From Nocardia brevicatena NBRC 12119 (lineage in GTDB: Bacteria > Actinomycetota > Actinomycetes > Mycobacteriales > Mycobacteriaceae), in contig NZ_BAFU01000020.1 of assembly GCF_000308495.1 (NCBI RefSeq), positions 1 through 64,000 of the forward strand: a stretch of DNA of 64,000 nucleotides, in the 5' to 3' direction. The notes under the pieces were generated by a model. The model saw nothing but the letters and a program-made list of their open reading frames with translations. It ran no database searches and was not told the DNA's origin. A program made the position numbers and the translations under genes. Of this stretch, positions 9,372 through 20,171 are shown in pieces (positions within the stretch are counted from its first letter, which is position 1; each line of letters starts with the position of its first letter).

Positions 9372-10172
9372 ATGGTTTTCGGCCGCAAGGGCAAGAAGGT
9401 GGTGCCGTTCCGCACCCCCGGTGAGCTGGACGCGATGGCGGCCGCCGGGGCGATCGTGGGTCGTGCCCTGGTCGAGGTGCGCAAGGCCGCGGCGCCCGGG
9501 GTGTCGACCCTGGAACTCGACGAGGTCGCCGAGCAGACCATCCGGGACGCCGGGGCGGTGCCCTCGTTCAAGGGCTATCACGGGTTCCCCGCTTCCATCT
9601 GCGCTTCGGTCAACGACCGGGTCGTGCACGGTATCCCATCGTCCGGTGAGGTCCTCGCCGCGGGGGATCTGGTGTCCATCGACTGCGGCGCCATCCTCGA
9701 CGGTTGGCACGGCGATTCGGCCTGGACGTTCGGCGTCGGCCCACTCATCGAGGCGGATCGGCTGCTCAGTGTCGCCACCGAGAAGGCGATGGAGGCCGGT
9801 ATCGCGGCCATGCTGCCGGACAACCGGCTCACCGACGTCTCCCACGCCATCGAGGTGGGCACCCGGGCGGCGGAGCGGGATCACGGCCGCGACTACGGCA
9901 TCGTCGACGGTTACGGCGGGCACGGTATAGGCCGCGAGATGCACTTGGACCCTTTCCTGCCGAACGAGGGGCATCCGGGCCGCGGCCCCCGCTTGGTGGT
10001 CGGTTCGGTGCTGGCCATCGAGCCGATGCTCACCCTCGGTACCACCGAGACCAAAGTGCTCGACGACGACTGGACCGTGGTGACGGCGGATGGTTCCCGC
10101 GCGGCCCACTGGGAGCACACTGTCGCGGTGACCGAGGACGGCCCGCGAATCCTCACCGTGCGGCCCGAGTAG
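9372..10172 (+). CDS. map: Methionine aminopeptidase type I
   Basis: 266 aa. It removes the initiator Met from nascent proteins. The metal ligands are all visible: D104 (SIDCG), D115 (HGDSA), H184 (GHGIGREMH), E217 (AIEPML) and E248 (WEHTVAV), with the substrate-binding H86 in NDRVVHGIP. There is no N-terminal SH3-binding or zinc-finger extension. It lies 47 bases after adk and closes the secY operon. Confidence 0.98.
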   Translation: MVFGRKGKKVVPFRTPGELDAMAAAGAIVGRALVEVRKAAAPGVSTLELDEVAEQTIRDAGAVPSFKGYHGFPASICASVNDRVVHGIPSSGEVLAAGDLVSIDCGAILDGWHGDSAWTFGVGPLIEADRLLSVATEKAMEAGIAAMLPDNRLTDVSHAIEVGTRAAERDHGRDYGIVDGYGGHGIGREMHLDPFLPNEGHPGRGPRLVVGSVLAIEPMLTLGTTETKVLDDDWTVVTADGSRAAHWEHTVAVTEDGPRILTVRPE

Positions 10173-10268
10173 TCCGGGAGCCCGTCGCTGCCTGTGGTGC
10201 GAACAGCCACCCGGGTCGGCGGTCCGGCACCGGGAGGGACCGGAGACCTCGATCCGCTCGCGGGGTTG

Positions 10269-10712
10269 TCATGACTCCAGTAGCAGTGTGACCGGTCCGT
10301 CGTTGGTCAGCGCGACACGCATATGCGCTCCGAAACGTCCGACGGCGACCGGTGCGCCGAGTTCGCGCAGGGCATCGGCGAATGTGTCGACCAGCGGTTC
10401 GGCCACCGGTCCCGGTGCGGCCGCGGACCAGGACGGACGCCTGCCCTTGCGGGTGTCGGCGTAGAGGGTGAACTGGCTGACCACCAGGATCGGCGCGCAT
10501 AGGTCGGCGGCGCTGCGCTCGTCGTCGAGAATACGCAGGCGCCATAATTTGTCGGCCAAGGACGCCGCGATGGCCGCGGTATCGCCGTGGGTGACGCCGA
10601 CCAGTGCCAGCAAGCCGTGCGGCGCGGCGTGTTCCGACGGATCGATGGCGGCGACGATCTCGTTATCCACCGATACCTGTGCGGAAGTCACTCGTTGCAC
10701 CAGGATTCGCAT
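10269..10712 (-). CDS. dtd: D-aminoacyl-tRNA deacylase
   Basis: 147 aa from the ATG at 10712 ([15 protein letters not shown]); an in-frame ATG at 10724 gives four more residues. The [17 protein letters not shown] motif and the C-terminal Gly-cisPro element ([11 protein letters not shown]) define Dtd, which hydrolyses D-amino acids and glycine mischarged on tRNA. It is oriented against the map operon and diverges from the eccC relic. Confidence 0.95.
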   Translation of the reverse strand: MRILVQRVTSAQVSVDNEIVAAIDPSEHAAPHGLLALVGVTHGDTAAIAASLADKLWRLRILDDERSAADLCAPILVVSQFTLYADTRKGRRPSWSAAAPGPVAEPLVDTFADALRELGAPVAVGRFGAHMRVALTNDGPVTLLLES

Positions 10713-10735
10713 GTCCTCGATCATCCTCCGCCCTG

Positions 10736-12185
10736 ATGGTCGAGCCCGTCCGGGGCGTCGGCGTAGGCGGGCGGGTGGTCGTGGCCGTAATCGGCATGAT
10801 GGCGGGTTACCGGAGCGGGGGTGGAGCCATCCCGAACCCGGCCCGCTGGAGGATCTGGAACCGGTGTCGACGGTGGCATTGCGCCGGTTCGTCCGCACCC
10901 ACTCGCTCGTGCACAACCTGTCGACCGCCGTCTCGTTGCGTGCGTTCCCGCCATCAATATCGAAGGCGACCCTGTCGAGGCCCGGACGCTGGTCCGGTCG
11001 ATGCTGATGGAGTTCGTCGCATTACACGGACCGGACCACACCGCAGTGGCCATTATCTGCGCCGATCCGGACAGCGAGACATGGGGATGGGCCAAATGGC
11101 TCCCGCACCTGCAGCATCCGGTGGACCGCGACGGGCTCGGCTCCCGGCGCATGATGTATCGGTCGCCGGCCGAACTCGAAACCGCCATGGCCGCCGAACT
11201 GCTCGAACGTGGTCGCTTCATGCGCAACGCACAGCCGACGGCAGGGCGGACCCATCTGCTGGTCATCATCGACGACGGATATGTCAGTGGTGCCGAGCGT
11301 ATCGTCAGCGACGCGGGATTGGATTCGGGCTCCGATGCGGAAACGCCGGCAGAGGGCGTCGGTGAGGCGAAACAGCAACTCAACGCGCTGTATGGCGGCA
11401 GACGTGCCCCCGAGGTGCGCATGCTTCCGCTGCAGACCCCGCGTGAGCAGGTGCTGGAAGTCGTCCGTCGTTACGGGATCGGACTGGGGCCGACCCGTGT
11501 GGCCGTCGGTATCGGCGAGTCCGAACTGCAGCCCCTCGTTCTGGATTTCGATGCCCAGCCGCACTTCATGGCGTTCGCCGACGTCGAGTGCGGCAAGACG
11601 ACACTGCTGCGCAATATCGTGATGTGTCTGGCGGAGAACTCGAACGCCGACCAAGCGCGGGTGATTCTCATCGACTACCGGCGTACCAGGCTCGGTGTCC
11701 TCGAAGGCGATCAACTGGCCGGGTATTCGACTTCTTCGCAGACCTCGGTCGCCGTGATCAAGGAGGTCGCGGCCTACTTGACACGACGGATTCCCGGCTC
11801 GGATATCACCCCGAAGCAGTTGCGTGAGCGTAGCTGGTGGAGCGGACCGGAGATCTATGTCGTCGTCGACGACTACGACATGGTGGCGGCAGGGCAGAAT
11901 CTGTTGGAGCCACTGCTCGAATTCCTTCCGCAGGCACGCGATACCGGGATGCACCTGATCATCGCCCGACGCTCCGGCGGTGCGGCTCGCGCGCTGTACG
12001 ACAAGGTGCTCGGCAGGATGAAGGATCTTTCGGTCGACGCGCTGCTCATGAGCGCGCCCAAGGACGAAGGAAAGTTCCTGGACGATGTCCGTGCGGCGAA
12101 GCTGCCGGCCGGCCGAGGCACCCTCATCTCTCGACACCGCAGCGAACCCGAGATGATTCAGGTGGCCTACCTGCCGCCGATCTGA
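10736..12185 (+). pseudogene. Degenerate eccC relic with deletions; last ATPase domain intact
   Basis: Three reading-frame segments resemble the intact EccC at 42166-46200. Around 10738-10800 there is a membrane-like stretch ([11 protein letters not shown]). From about 10830 another frame gives [14 protein letters not shown], which looks like a deletion junction between the WSHPEPG and GPVEELEP of intact EccC. A frameshift near 10948 then moves to a third frame that stays open to 12185. That frame holds WGWAKWLPHLQHP and then jumps directly to the third ATPase domain with ECGKTTLLRN, skipping domains 1 and 2. The open part (from 10821) could still encode a 454-aa protein. It is probably a decayed second ESX ATPase gene. 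Confidence 0.75.
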
Positions 12186-12267
12186 CCGTCCGGCCTCGCC
12201 GGTGGGGACAGGGGTGGGCCGGTCGTTTCCCGTGTCGGCGGACCCACGGTTTCGGTTGGGCCGGATA

Positions 12268-12495
12268 TGGCCGGTGACCACGGATTCCAGCACTTCCTGG
12301 CTGCGCACCCGGGTCCCTCGGGAGGTCGCGGTGTAGACGAGGTTCTCGGTGACCGGCACCTGGACCGCGTTCCGCGCGGTGGTGAGGGAGACCTGCATCT
12401 GCTCGGCCGGTTCGGCGTGACCGGGAAGTCGGTCTCCGGCTTCAGCGGTCTGCGCGGATTTCCTCGCGGAGGTGGTCCGCGATCCGCTGATACAT
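12268..12495 (-). pseudogene. Frameshifted GntR-type winged-helix regulator
   Basis: From the ATG at 12495 the minus strand reads MYQRIADHLREEIRADR and then hits TGA at 12444-12442. In another frame the same gene continues as AEAGDRLPGHAEPAEQMQV, then SLTTARNAV and NLVYTATSRGTRVRSQEV, which completes a GntR winged helix. A single frameshift near 12445 explains this. The end is uncertain, because the second frame stays open into the eccC relic. No ligand domain is recognisable, so it was probably a short stand-alone GntR HTH protein. Confidence 0.7.
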
Positions 12496-12579
12496 CGGAC
12501 CGTCCGGCCATCGTACTCCCCGATTGGTCGGCCGGGTAACGGAGTGTATTCTTTCGCGCTCGGCGCGGCCCGTTATCGC

Positions 12580-12607
12580 TTGACAGGCGACTTCCGGGGT
12601 TTATTGT
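12580..12607 (+). promoter_or_regulatory. Promoter upstream of the DUF4254 gene
   Basis: TTGACA (12580-12585), 16 bases, then TATTGT (12602-12607). The -35 is a perfect consensus. Transcription would start about 40 bases before the GTG at 12655. Confidence 0.55.
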
Positions 12608-12654
12608 AATGAACGTACTGATCCGGTGTTGTGCGGCGATGACGGCGAGGCAAC

Positions 12655-13176
12655 GTGGCAGGTTCGGATACTACAGTCGTAATGGCTCTCCCCGGCACAC
12701 AATATGGTGCCGATCCGGTGACGCAGACTCCTGGGCCACTGCCCAACTCGGATCTACTGGTCCGGGCGGCGCGCGGACACCGCGTGGTCGGGAGTCAATT
12801 GCTCTGGTTCACCCGTGATCTGGCGGTACTACACGAACGACGGCTGGTGGGGCGCGGTGGTTCGATGGTCACCGATCCCGAACGGATCCTCGAAATCGAG
12901 CGGCGCCGAATGGAATTGGTCATGGCCATCGATGACTGGGTGATGCGCAACGTTCCCCAGAACCGTTTGGGCGCCACCCTGCACACCGAGACCATCGGTG
13001 CGGTGATCGACCGGTTGGCCGAGGCCTCGGTCCGCGCCCATCACGCGCTGATGACCCTGGTCTCGGACGACGAGCTGCTGCACGGCGCCTGGCATCACCT
13101 GGCCGAACTGACCGATGCCTACGACGACCTGGTCCGGGAGGTCATGGCGGGGCGCCGCCGGCTCCCGGAGTGGTGA
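12655..13176 (+). CDS. DUF4254 domain protein
   Basis: 173 aa, mostly helical, with no signal peptide or membrane segment. The middle and end (an IERRRMELVMAIDDWVM helix, then HTETIGAVIDRLAEASVRAH) match my memory of the DUF4254 family, found widely in Nocardia and mycobacteria, of unknown function. The start could be GTG 12655 or ATG 12682. It converges on the espI-like gene, with 34 bases between. Confidence 0.75.
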   Translation: MAGSDTTVVMALPGTQYGADPVTQTPGPLPNSDLLVRAARGHRVVGSQLLWFTRDLAVLHERRLVGRGGSMVTDPERILEIERRRMELVMAIDDWVMRNVPQNRLGATLHTETIGAVIDRLAEASVRAHHALMTLVSDDELLHGAWHHLAELTDAYDDLVREVMAGRRRLPEW

Positions 13177-13210
13177 GGTCCCGGTCCGGCGGTGGACCTC
13201 GACGGTCGGG

Positions 13211-16030
13211 CTACTGCTGGAAGCGCCGGTGGTCGGTCGCGAAATCGTCGGCCACGGTGGCGGCCAGCTCGACGTAGGCGCGTTTGGTGTCCTTGTGCAG
13301 CCGATGCAGGTCGATCTCCGCGCCCTCGGACAGATGCGTATCGAAGGGGATGATGTGCACCGCTCGACAGCGGGTGAGGAAGTACTCCCGCAACTGCTGA
13401 ATACCCACGTTGGGTGAACCGTCCCGTGGGCAGTTGATCACCACCACGGCATTGCGCACCAGATGGTCGTGACCGTGCAACGACAGCCAGTCCAGGGTGG
13501 CCGCCGCGCTGCGGGCACCATCGATGGCCGGGGAGGAGATCAGCACCAGCGAATGCGCCAGGTCGAGCACACCGGTCATGGCCGAATGCATCAGGCCGGT
13601 GCCGCAGTCGGTGAGGATGATGTTGTAGAACCGTTGCAGAATCCGGGCGACCGCGCGGTATTCGGCCTCGTTGAACGCCTCCGACGCGGCCGGATCACGT
13701 TCGCTGGCAAGCACTTCCAGTCGGCTGGAGGACTGCGAGGTGTGGCGGCGCACATCCGAGTAGCGCTGGATCGCCGGATCCAGCAGCAGATCGCGCACCG
13801 TGGACCGGGTCTGCAGCGGCACCCGCTGCGACAGCGTGCCGAAATCGGGATTGGCGTCGACGGCGATGACCCGATCGCCGCGAATCGAGGAGAAGGTCGA
13901 GCCGAGACCCATCGTGGTGGTCGTCTTGCCGACACCACCCTTCAGGGAGAGCACCGCGATGCGGTAGTCGCCGCGCACCGGCTGCCGGATACGGGCCACC
14001 AACTCCTGCAACCGCCGCTCCTCGGCGGACATACCCGGGTTGATCGCGCCCCGGGAGACGTGATGCACGGCTTTGCGCCACCCGGAACCGGGTGCGCGTT
14101 TGGCGCGCCGCAACGGCACGTCGTCCAGTGACGAGCCCGGCCCACCGGGTACCGGGCCGCCGGGACCGTTCTGGTTCGGCCAGTATCCCGGCTGCCCCTG
14201 CGGAGGCCCCTGCCACTGACCGCCGTGGGGCGGGGGCGCGGGTTGGTTCCACTGCTGGTTCGGGGGCGGTTGATAACCCTGAACGGGTGGGCCGCTGTCG
14301 GCCATCGGCGCCGGATGGTTCGGCCCCGGCTGGGGCGCGGGCCACTGCCGATACGGGTCGGGTACCTGGTGGAAGAAGCCCGACGTCCGCGGATCCGGTC
14401 CGGGTGCCTGGGCGTAGGGACCGGAGGCGTAGGGAGTCGGTCCATAGGCCTGGGGAGCTGGTCCGGGGGGATAGGGAGTGGGTCCGGGGGCCTGGGGGAC
14501 GGGTCCGGAGGCGTAAGGACCGGGTCCGGGCGCATATGGGGCCGGACCGGGGGCATAAGGAGCAGGCCCGGGCGTCGGGGAAGCGGGATATACGGGACCG
14601 GGAGCCTGGGGAGCGGGTCCCGGTGCGGCCGGACCGGGCGGGGTCCGGGTGCCGGGAGCGGGGGCGATGCCGGGGCCGTTCGACGGCCCGTAACCGCTTT
14701 GCGGTGCGATATCCGAGGGACCGGCGGGCGAGGTGGTCTCGTACGGTCGGTCCGTCGGTGTGGTGGTTCCTCGGTTGTGCGGGGTCGGTTCGGGGAATCC
14801 CATCGGAGACCGGCCGCCGTGGGAAGCGCCGGTCGCCGAGTGGTCGGCGTTCGGCGGGAGGGGACCGTCGGGGTGGCCGTGACCGGAGAACGACGCCTCA
14901 TCCGTTCGCGTGACGGGACCCGCGTCCGGGGTGCGGGAACCCGCCTGTTCCGGGGCCTCCGGGCCGTCGGCTCGCGTGGGAGACTCCGCGGCGCTGGAGG
15001 CGGCCGGCAGGTCCGGTAGGCGCTGCAGGGGCTGCTGCACCACCGTGGGTTCGGCCGGGCGGCGGTCGGAAGGTTCGGGGACGGGCGATCGAGCCGGTTC
15101 GGGCGTCGGTGCGTACGCGGGATCTGCGCCCGCCGTCTCACCGGCCTGCCGGAAATCGCTCGGCGGCGCGTCCGGCAGCGGCGGTGGGGGTGGCAGGTAC
15201 GGACGGTTGTCCTCCTGCTGTGCCGTGGTGGGCGGAATATCCGGCGGTGCCTGCCCCGGGGCGTTCTGTACCGGCCGAGCCGGCTCGGCCGCGGCGTTCT
15301 GCGCGGAATCGGGCGGGGAACCGTACTGGTTCGGGTCGACGGGGGGACGGTCGCCGATCGGCCGGAAACCGTCGGACGGGGGGCCCGGCCGCCGGGTCGG
15401 CAGATCCGGGAGGTCCGGCTGTGGTGCGCTCCACTGTCCGGCTCCCGGCCCCGTATCGGTACCGGACTGCGCGTTCGGGCCGCCCTGGTACTGCTGCACG
15501 GCTTCGGGTGCGAACCCGGACTGCTCGCCCTGCGGGGGCGGTGCCGACTGCCATGGGCCCGGCGATGCGGGCTGCTGTTCGCTCGGCCGGCCGGTGCCGC
15601 CCGGCATATGATCCGCCGGATCCGGCTCGACGCCCTGCGGTCGTTCGGGGGCCGCATCGGATCGGGGGGACCACTCGTCCCACGTGGCCGCGGCCCGGCG
15701 GGCAGGGCTGTTCGCACGATTCGGCAGCAGTTCGCCGACCCGCTCCTCCAGTGACTGTTGGTCGCTCTTGTTGCGGCGCCGCAGGAGGCGGCGTTTGTCC
15801 CGCCGGCCGCCGCCCTCGGAATCATCGTCCGAGCCACGGTTGAAGAAGCCACGTCTGGGTGGAGGAGAGTCGGGAATGTAGTCGTCCTGGGGGAGGTTCT
15901 GGACAGGGGCTTCGTAGCCGACGTGGGAGCTGTCGCCACTGGGGTTGGCGTCACCCTCGGACAACCATGGTGGCAGCATGGGGAGGCCGTCGTTACTGCG
16001 GCTCAACGCGTCCCCTCCTGTTGTGCTCAA
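13211..16030 (-). CDS. EspI-like MinD/ParA ATPase with long proline-rich N-terminus
   Basis: 939 aa. Residues 1 to about 110 are acidic then basic. Residues 110-660 are low-complexity Pro/Gly/Ala, including many back-to-back APGPxPYxPGP-type units around 460-570. The last 270 residues are a MinD/ParA-type ATPase with a deviant Walker A ([13 protein letters not shown]), [15 protein letters not shown] and ILTDCGTG. This architecture matches ESX-associated EspI (Rv3876) and its relatives, thought to regulate type VII secretion. It is a lone gene between the map and infA blocks; the eccC relic is the only nearby ESX-related sequence. Confidence 0.85.
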
Positions 16031-16137
16031 CCCTCGGACAGCCGCCAGTTTACGCGAATGTCTCGTTGTCCCCGGGGGCGGGAGTCGTCGGGAGTCGGTG
16101 TGGAAACGGGACGTTCGATTATCCGGGTGACCCGTTT

Positions 16138-16166
16138 TTGCCCGATTCGATACCTGCCGGTAAGCT
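16138..16166 (+). promoter_or_regulatory. Promoter of the infA operon
   Basis: TTGCCC (16138-16143), a 17-base spacer and TAAGCT (16161-16166). It would drive infA-rpmJ-rpsM-rpsK-rpsD with a leader of about 120 bases. Confidence 0.5.
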
Positions 16167-16293
16167 GGTCAGGCGGTGCATCCATGCGCCGCCTGTTTGC
16201 GTGCGATCGGCGGTTTCGACGCTGCGGTTCGGTCCACTCGAACAGTACAGGGCAGTCAAACCAGGTTGCAGTGTAACCGGGATCGCGGAGGAC

Positions 16294-16515
16294 ATGGCGA
16301 AGAAAGACGGGGCCATCGAGGTCGAGGGTCGGGTTGTCGAGCCGTTGCCGAATGCGATGTTCCGTATCGAGCTCGAGAACGGACACAAGGTTCTCGCGCA
16401 CATCAGCGGCAAGATGCGGCAGCACTACATTCGCATCCTGCCGGAGGACCGCGTGGTCGTCGAGCTCTCGCCCTACGACCTGTCCCGCGGACGCATCGTG
16501 TACCGCTACAAGTGA
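16294..16515 (+). CDS. infA: Translation initiation factor IF-1
   Basis: 73 aa, [20 protein letters not shown] to GRIVYRYK, a single S1/OB-fold domain that occupies the ribosomal A site during initiation. Length and sequence are standard. The ATG at 16294 follows a GGAGGAC site. Confidence 0.98.
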
Positions 16516-16618
16516 TCGGGTCGGCAGGCTCGCCCGTATAGGAACTTCCCCGGTCGTACCGACCGGGGACAACTGTGTTCGTACCCCGGTACGGACCACA
16601 ACCAGAGATTGGACGGAC

Positions 16619-16732
16619 GTGAAGGTTCAGCCGAGCGTCAAGAAGATCTGCGATAAGTGCAAGGTGATCCGCCGCAACGGCCGGGTCATGGTGATCTGCG
16701 AGAACCTGCGGCACAAGCAGCGTCAGGGCTGA
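16619..16732 (+). CDS. rpmJ: 50S ribosomal protein L36
   Basis: 37 aa from GTG 16619 ([20 protein letters not shown]). All four zinc ligands of the C+ form are present: C11 and C14 (CDKC), C27 and H32 (CENLRH). Second gene of the infA operon. Confidence 0.97.
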   Translation: MKVQPSVKKICDKCKVIRRNGRVMVICENLRHKQRQG

Positions 16733-16924
16733 CACCACTGCCGAGCACCGAACGCGGTTCGGAATGGCGACAACACGAGTAAGCCTCCCTGCGCCGGCCG
16801 CACACTGAGGATTTCGGGTCAGCCCGAAGGTGTGTGAGCCCACCCCCCGGAACGGAGGCCGGGGCCCCATCGGACGAGGGGACGGACAGGGAGCAGACCT
16901 CCGCAACAGTGAAGGAACTGCCAC

Positions 16925-17296
16925 ATGGCACGTCTGATGGGCGTCGATCTCCCGCGCGAAAAGCGCATGGAGATCGCGCTGACCTACATCTACGGCATCG
17001 GCCGTACCCGCGCCGCGGAGATCCTGGACGCGACCGGCGTGAGCCCGGATCTGCGCTCGAAGGATCTGTCCGACGACGATCTGACCAAGCTGCGCGATTA
17101 CATCGAGGCCTCGGAATTCAAGGTCGAGGGTGACCTGCGCCGCGAGGTGCAGGCCGATATCCGCCGCAAGATCGAGATCGGCTGCTACCAGGGTCTGCGC
17201 CACCGTCGTGGCCTGCCCGTGCGCGGCCAGCGCACCAAGACCAACGCGCGTACCCGCAAGGGCCCCAAGCGCACCGTCGCCGGCAAGAAGAAGTAG
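16925..17296 (+). CDS. rpsM: 30S ribosomal protein S13
   Basis: 123 aa. [20 protein letters not shown] and the helix-two-turns-helix [13 protein letters not shown] lead to the basic tail [19 protein letters not shown], which contacts tRNA and 16S rRNA in the head. A 192-base gap separates it from rpmJ, and a GAAGGA site precedes the ATG. Confidence 0.98.
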   Translation: MARLMGVDLPREKRMEIALTYIYGIGRTRAAEILDATGVSPDLRSKDLSDDDLTKLRDYIEASEFKVEGDLRREVQADIRRKIEIGCYQGLRHRRGLPVRGQRTKTNARTRKGPKRTVAGKKK

Positions 17297-17306
17297 GGGA
17301 TAACCG

Positions 17307-17720
17307 ATGCCTCCCAAGTCCAGGGCCTCCGGCCCCAAGAAGACCCAGAAGTCGCGCCGCAGGGAGAAGAAGAACGTTCCCCACGGCCACGCGCACATCA
17401 AGAGCACGTTCAACAACACGATCGTGTCCATCACCGACCCGTCCGGCAACGTCATCTCCTGGGCGTCCTCCGGCCATGTCGGCTTCAAGGGCTCGCGCAA
17501 GTCGACCCCGTTCGCCGCGCAGCTGGCCGCCGAGAACGCGGCCCGCAAGGCGCAGGAGAACGGCGTGAAGAAGGTCGACGTGTTCGTCAAGGGCCCCGGT
17601 TCGGGCCGCGAAACCGCGATCCGCTCGCTCCAGGCCGCGGGCCTGGAGGTCGGCACGATCTCCGATGTCACCCCGCAGCCGCACAACGGCTGCCGTCCGC
17701 CCAAGCGGCGTCGCGTCTAG
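17307..17720 (+). CDS. rpsK: 30S ribosomal protein S11
   Basis: 137 aa. The basic N-terminus ([20 protein letters not shown]) and [20 protein letters not shown] near the C-terminus are diagnostic. S11 lines the platform near the mRNA exit. It lies 10 bases after rpsM. Confidence 0.98.
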   Translation: MPPKSRASGPKKTQKSRRREKKNVPHGHAHIKSTFNNTIVSITDPSGNVISWASSGHVGFKGSRKSTPFAAQLAAENAARKAQENGVKKVDVFVKGPGSGRETAIRSLQAAGLEVGTISDVTPQPHNGCRPPKRRRV

Positions 17721-17741
17721 CGGGAAGGAAGGTAGAGCACA

Positions 17742-18347
17742 ATGGCCCGTTACACCGGACCCATCACCCGCAAGTCGCGTCGCCTGCGCGTCGACCTGGT
17801 CGGCGGTGACCAGGCGTTCGAGCGTCGCCCCTACCCGCCCGGCCAGCACGGCCGCGCGCGGATCAAGGAGAGCGAGTACCTGCTCCAGCTGCAGGAGAAG
17901 CAGAAGGCCCGCTTCTCCTACGGCGTCATGGAGAAGCAGTTCCGTCGCTACTACGAGGAAGCCAACCGGCAGAAGGGCAAGACCGGCGACAACCTGCTGC
18001 GCCTGCTCGAGACCCGGCTGGACAACGTGGTGTACCGCGCCGGCCTGGCGCGCACCCGCCGGCAGGCCCGCCAGCTGGTGAGCCACGGCCACTTCCTGGT
18101 GAACAACAAGAAGGTGGACGTTCCGTCCTACCGCGTGAGCCAGTACGACATCATCGATGTCAAGGAGAAGTCGCTGGGCACGCTGCCGTTCCAGGTGGCC
18201 CGCGAGACCCTGGGCGACCGCCCGGTGCCCGGCTGGCTCCAGGTCATCCCCGGGCGGCTGCGGATCCTGGTCCACCAGGAACCGGAGCGCGCTCAGATCG
18301 ATGTGCCGCTGCAGGAACAGCTGATCGTCGAGTACTACTCGAAGTAA
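17742..18347 (+). CDS. rpsD: 30S ribosomal protein S4
   Basis: 201 aa. It has the zinc-free N-terminal domain, as in mycobacteria, followed by the S4 RNA-binding domain (RLDNVVYRAGLARTRRQARQ, then HGHFLVNNKKVDVPSYRV). S4 nucleates 16S rRNA folding and in many bacteria represses the alpha operon. It is followed by a strong hairpin before rpoA. Confidence 0.98.
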   Translation: MARYTGPITRKSRRLRVDLVGGDQAFERRPYPPGQHGRARIKESEYLLQLQEKQKARFSYGVMEKQFRRYYEEANRQKGKTGDNLLRLLETRLDNVVYRAGLARTRRQARQLVSHGHFLVNNKKVDVPSYRVSQYDIIDVKEKSLGTLPFQVARETLGDRPVPGWLQVIPGRLRILVHQEPERAQIDVPLQEQLIVEYYSK

Positions 18348-18362
18348 TCGGCTGTGCCGCTG

Positions 18363-18394
18363 GTGCGTGACCATCGGCCCGGATGGTCACGCAC
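18363..18394 (+). terminator. 13-bp hairpin between rpsD and rpoA
   Basis: GTGCGTGACCATC (18363-18375) and GATGGTCACGCAC (18382-18394) are perfect inverted repeats with a 6-base loop and no T-tract. It may lower read-through so that rpoA is made at a different level from the ribosomal proteins. Confidence 0.7.
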
Positions 18395-18447
18395 AACCCC
18401 TAGACGAGGCGTCAAATAGCGGGCGCCCATAAAGGAGGATGATCCAC

Positions 18448-19506
18448 ATGCTGATTTCCCAGCGTCCGACGCTGACCGAAGAGGTCATCGCCGAGAACCG
18501 CTCGAAGTTCACCATCGAACCCCTCGAGCCCGGTTTCGGTTACACCCTCGGCAATTCGCTGCGGCGCACCCTGCTGTCCTCGATCCCGGGGGCCGCGGTG
18601 ACCAGCATCCGCATCGACGGTGTCCTGCACGAGTTCACCACCGTGCCCGGCGTGAAGGAGGATGTCACCGACATCATCCTGAACCTCAAGGGCCTGGTCG
18701 TGTCCTCGGAGGAGGACGAGCCGGTCACCATGTACCTGCGCAAGCAGGGCCCGGGGACCGTTACCGCCGACGATATCGTGCCGCCGGCCGGTGTCGTGGT
18801 GCACAACCCGGATATGCACATCGCCACCCTGAACGACAAGGGCAAGCTCGAGATCGAGCTCGTCGTCGAACGCGGTCGCGGTTACGTCCCGGCGGTGCAG
18901 AACAAGGCCGCCGGCGCGGAAATCGGCCGGATCCCGGTGGATTCGATCTACTCCCCGGTGCTCAAGGTGACCTACAAGGTGGAGGCCACCCGTGTCGAGC
19001 AGCGCACCGACTTCGACCGGCTCATCCTGGACGTGGAGACCAAGAACTCCATCAGCGCGCGGGACGCGCTCGCCTCGGCGGGCAAGACCCTGGTCGAGCT
19101 GTTCGGCCTGGCCCGTGAACTGAACGTCGAGGCCGAGGGCATCGAGATCGGCCCGTCGCCGGCCGAGGCGGACCACATCGCCTCCTTCGGTCTGCCGATC
19201 GAGGACCTGGATCTGACCGTGCGGTCCTACAACTGCCTCAAGCGCGAGGGTGTGCACACCGTCGGCGAGCTGGTTGCCCGGACCGAATCGGATCTGCTGG
19301 ACATCCGCAACTTCGGTCAGAAGTCCATCGACGAGGTCAAGGTCAAGCTGCACGCGCTCGGCCTCTCGCTCAAGGACAGCCCGGCGTCGTTCGACCCGTC
19401 CAGCGTGGTCGGCTACGACGCGAGCACCGGAACCTGGTCGGACAGCGGCACTTTCAGTGACAACGACGGCGGCGAGCAGGACTACGCCGAAACCGAACAG
19501 CTCTAG
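18448..19506 (+). CDS. rpoA: RNA polymerase alpha subunit
   Basis: 352 aa. The conserved actinobacterial start [12 protein letters not shown] is at 18448, nine bases after AAGGAGG; the upstream ATG at 18439 abuts that site and is unlikely. The N-terminal dimerisation domain contains [20 protein letters not shown], and the C-terminal domain ([20 protein letters not shown], then [17 protein letters not shown]) binds UP elements and activators. The acidic tail ends DYAETEQL, as in M. tuberculosis. Confidence 0.98.
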   Translation: MLISQRPTLTEEVIAENRSKFTIEPLEPGFGYTLGNSLRRTLLSSIPGAAVTSIRIDGVLHEFTTVPGVKEDVTDIILNLKGLVVSSEEDEPVTMYLRKQGPGTVTADDIVPPAGVVVHNPDMHIATLNDKGKLEIELVVERGRGYVPAVQNKAAGAEIGRIPVDSIYSPVLKVTYKVEATRVEQRTDFDRLILDVETKNSISARDALASAGKTLVELFGLARELNVEAEGIEIGPSPAEADHIASFGLPIEDLDLTVRSYNCLKREGVHTVGELVARTESDLLDIRNFGQKSIDEVKVKLHALGLSLKDSPASFDPSSVVGYDASTGTWSDSGTFSDNDGGEQDYAETEQL

Positions 19507-19556
19507 GCCACCGGGGTAGGCGCCCCGGAAGCGGCCTCATACAAGGAGATTCAACA

Positions 19557-20087
19557 ATGCCCAAGCCCAAGAAGGGTGCCCGCTTCGGCGGGTCGGCGTC
19601 GCACCAGAAGGCGATCTTCGCCAATCTGGCCACGGCGCTCTTCGAGCACGGTCGGATCACGACCACCGAGGCCAAGGCCAAGGCGCTGCGCCCCTACGCC
19701 GAGAAGCTGGTCACCAAGGCCAAGGCCGGTACCCTGGCCGACCGCCGCGAGGTGCTCAAGGTGATCCGGAACAAGGACGTCGTGCACGATCTCTTCGCCG
19801 AGATCGGTCCGTCGTTCGAGGGCCGCGAGGGCGGCTACACCCGGATCATCAAGACCCTGCCGCGTAAAGGTGACAACGCCCCGATGGCGATCATCGAGCT
19901 GGTCCGGGAGAAGACCGTGACCAACGAGGCCGATCGCGCCCGTCGGGTCGCCGCGTCGCAGAAGACCGAGGCCCCCGCCGCCGAGACCGCTGAGGAGAAG
20001 TCCGAGGCGACCGAGGCCCCGGCCACGGAGGACGCCGAGGCCACAGAGGAAAAGGCCACCGAGGAAAAGGCCGACGACAAGGCGTGA
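19557..20087 (+). CDS. rplQ: 50S ribosomal protein L17
   Basis: 176 aa: the L17 core ([19 protein letters not shown], then [20 protein letters not shown]) plus a C-terminal tail of about 55 residues almost entirely Glu/Ala/Thr/Lys. Such tails occur in mycobacterial L17 and are probably disordered. It lies 50 bases after rpoA and is followed by a hairpin. Confidence 0.98.
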   Translation: MPKPKKGARFGGSASHQKAIFANLATALFEHGRITTTEAKAKALRPYAEKLVTKAKAGTLADRREVLKVIRNKDVVHDLFAEIGPSFEGREGGYTRIIKTLPRKGDNAPMAIIELVREKTVTNEADRARRVAASQKTEAPAAETAEEKSEATEAPATEDAEATEEKATEEKADDKA

Positions 20088-20171
20088 AAAACGTTGGCCG
20101 CCTCTCGGGTGGCCGACGCGCGTGAGCGCCGGCTCCGGTGTCCGGACCGGCGCGTACGCCGCGGATCGTGA

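Noticed and set aside
14390-14650. Repeats in the espI-like gene considered as a CRISPR or satellite array
   Set aside because: They are codon-phased APGP-type protein repeats with variable lengths and no unique spacers; no CRISPR array or cas gene was seen anywhere in the window.
13942-15954. 670-aa minus-strand frame inside the espI-like gene
   Set aside because: Arg/Pro-rich alternate frame of the proline-rich repeat region; no domain or ribosome-binding site.
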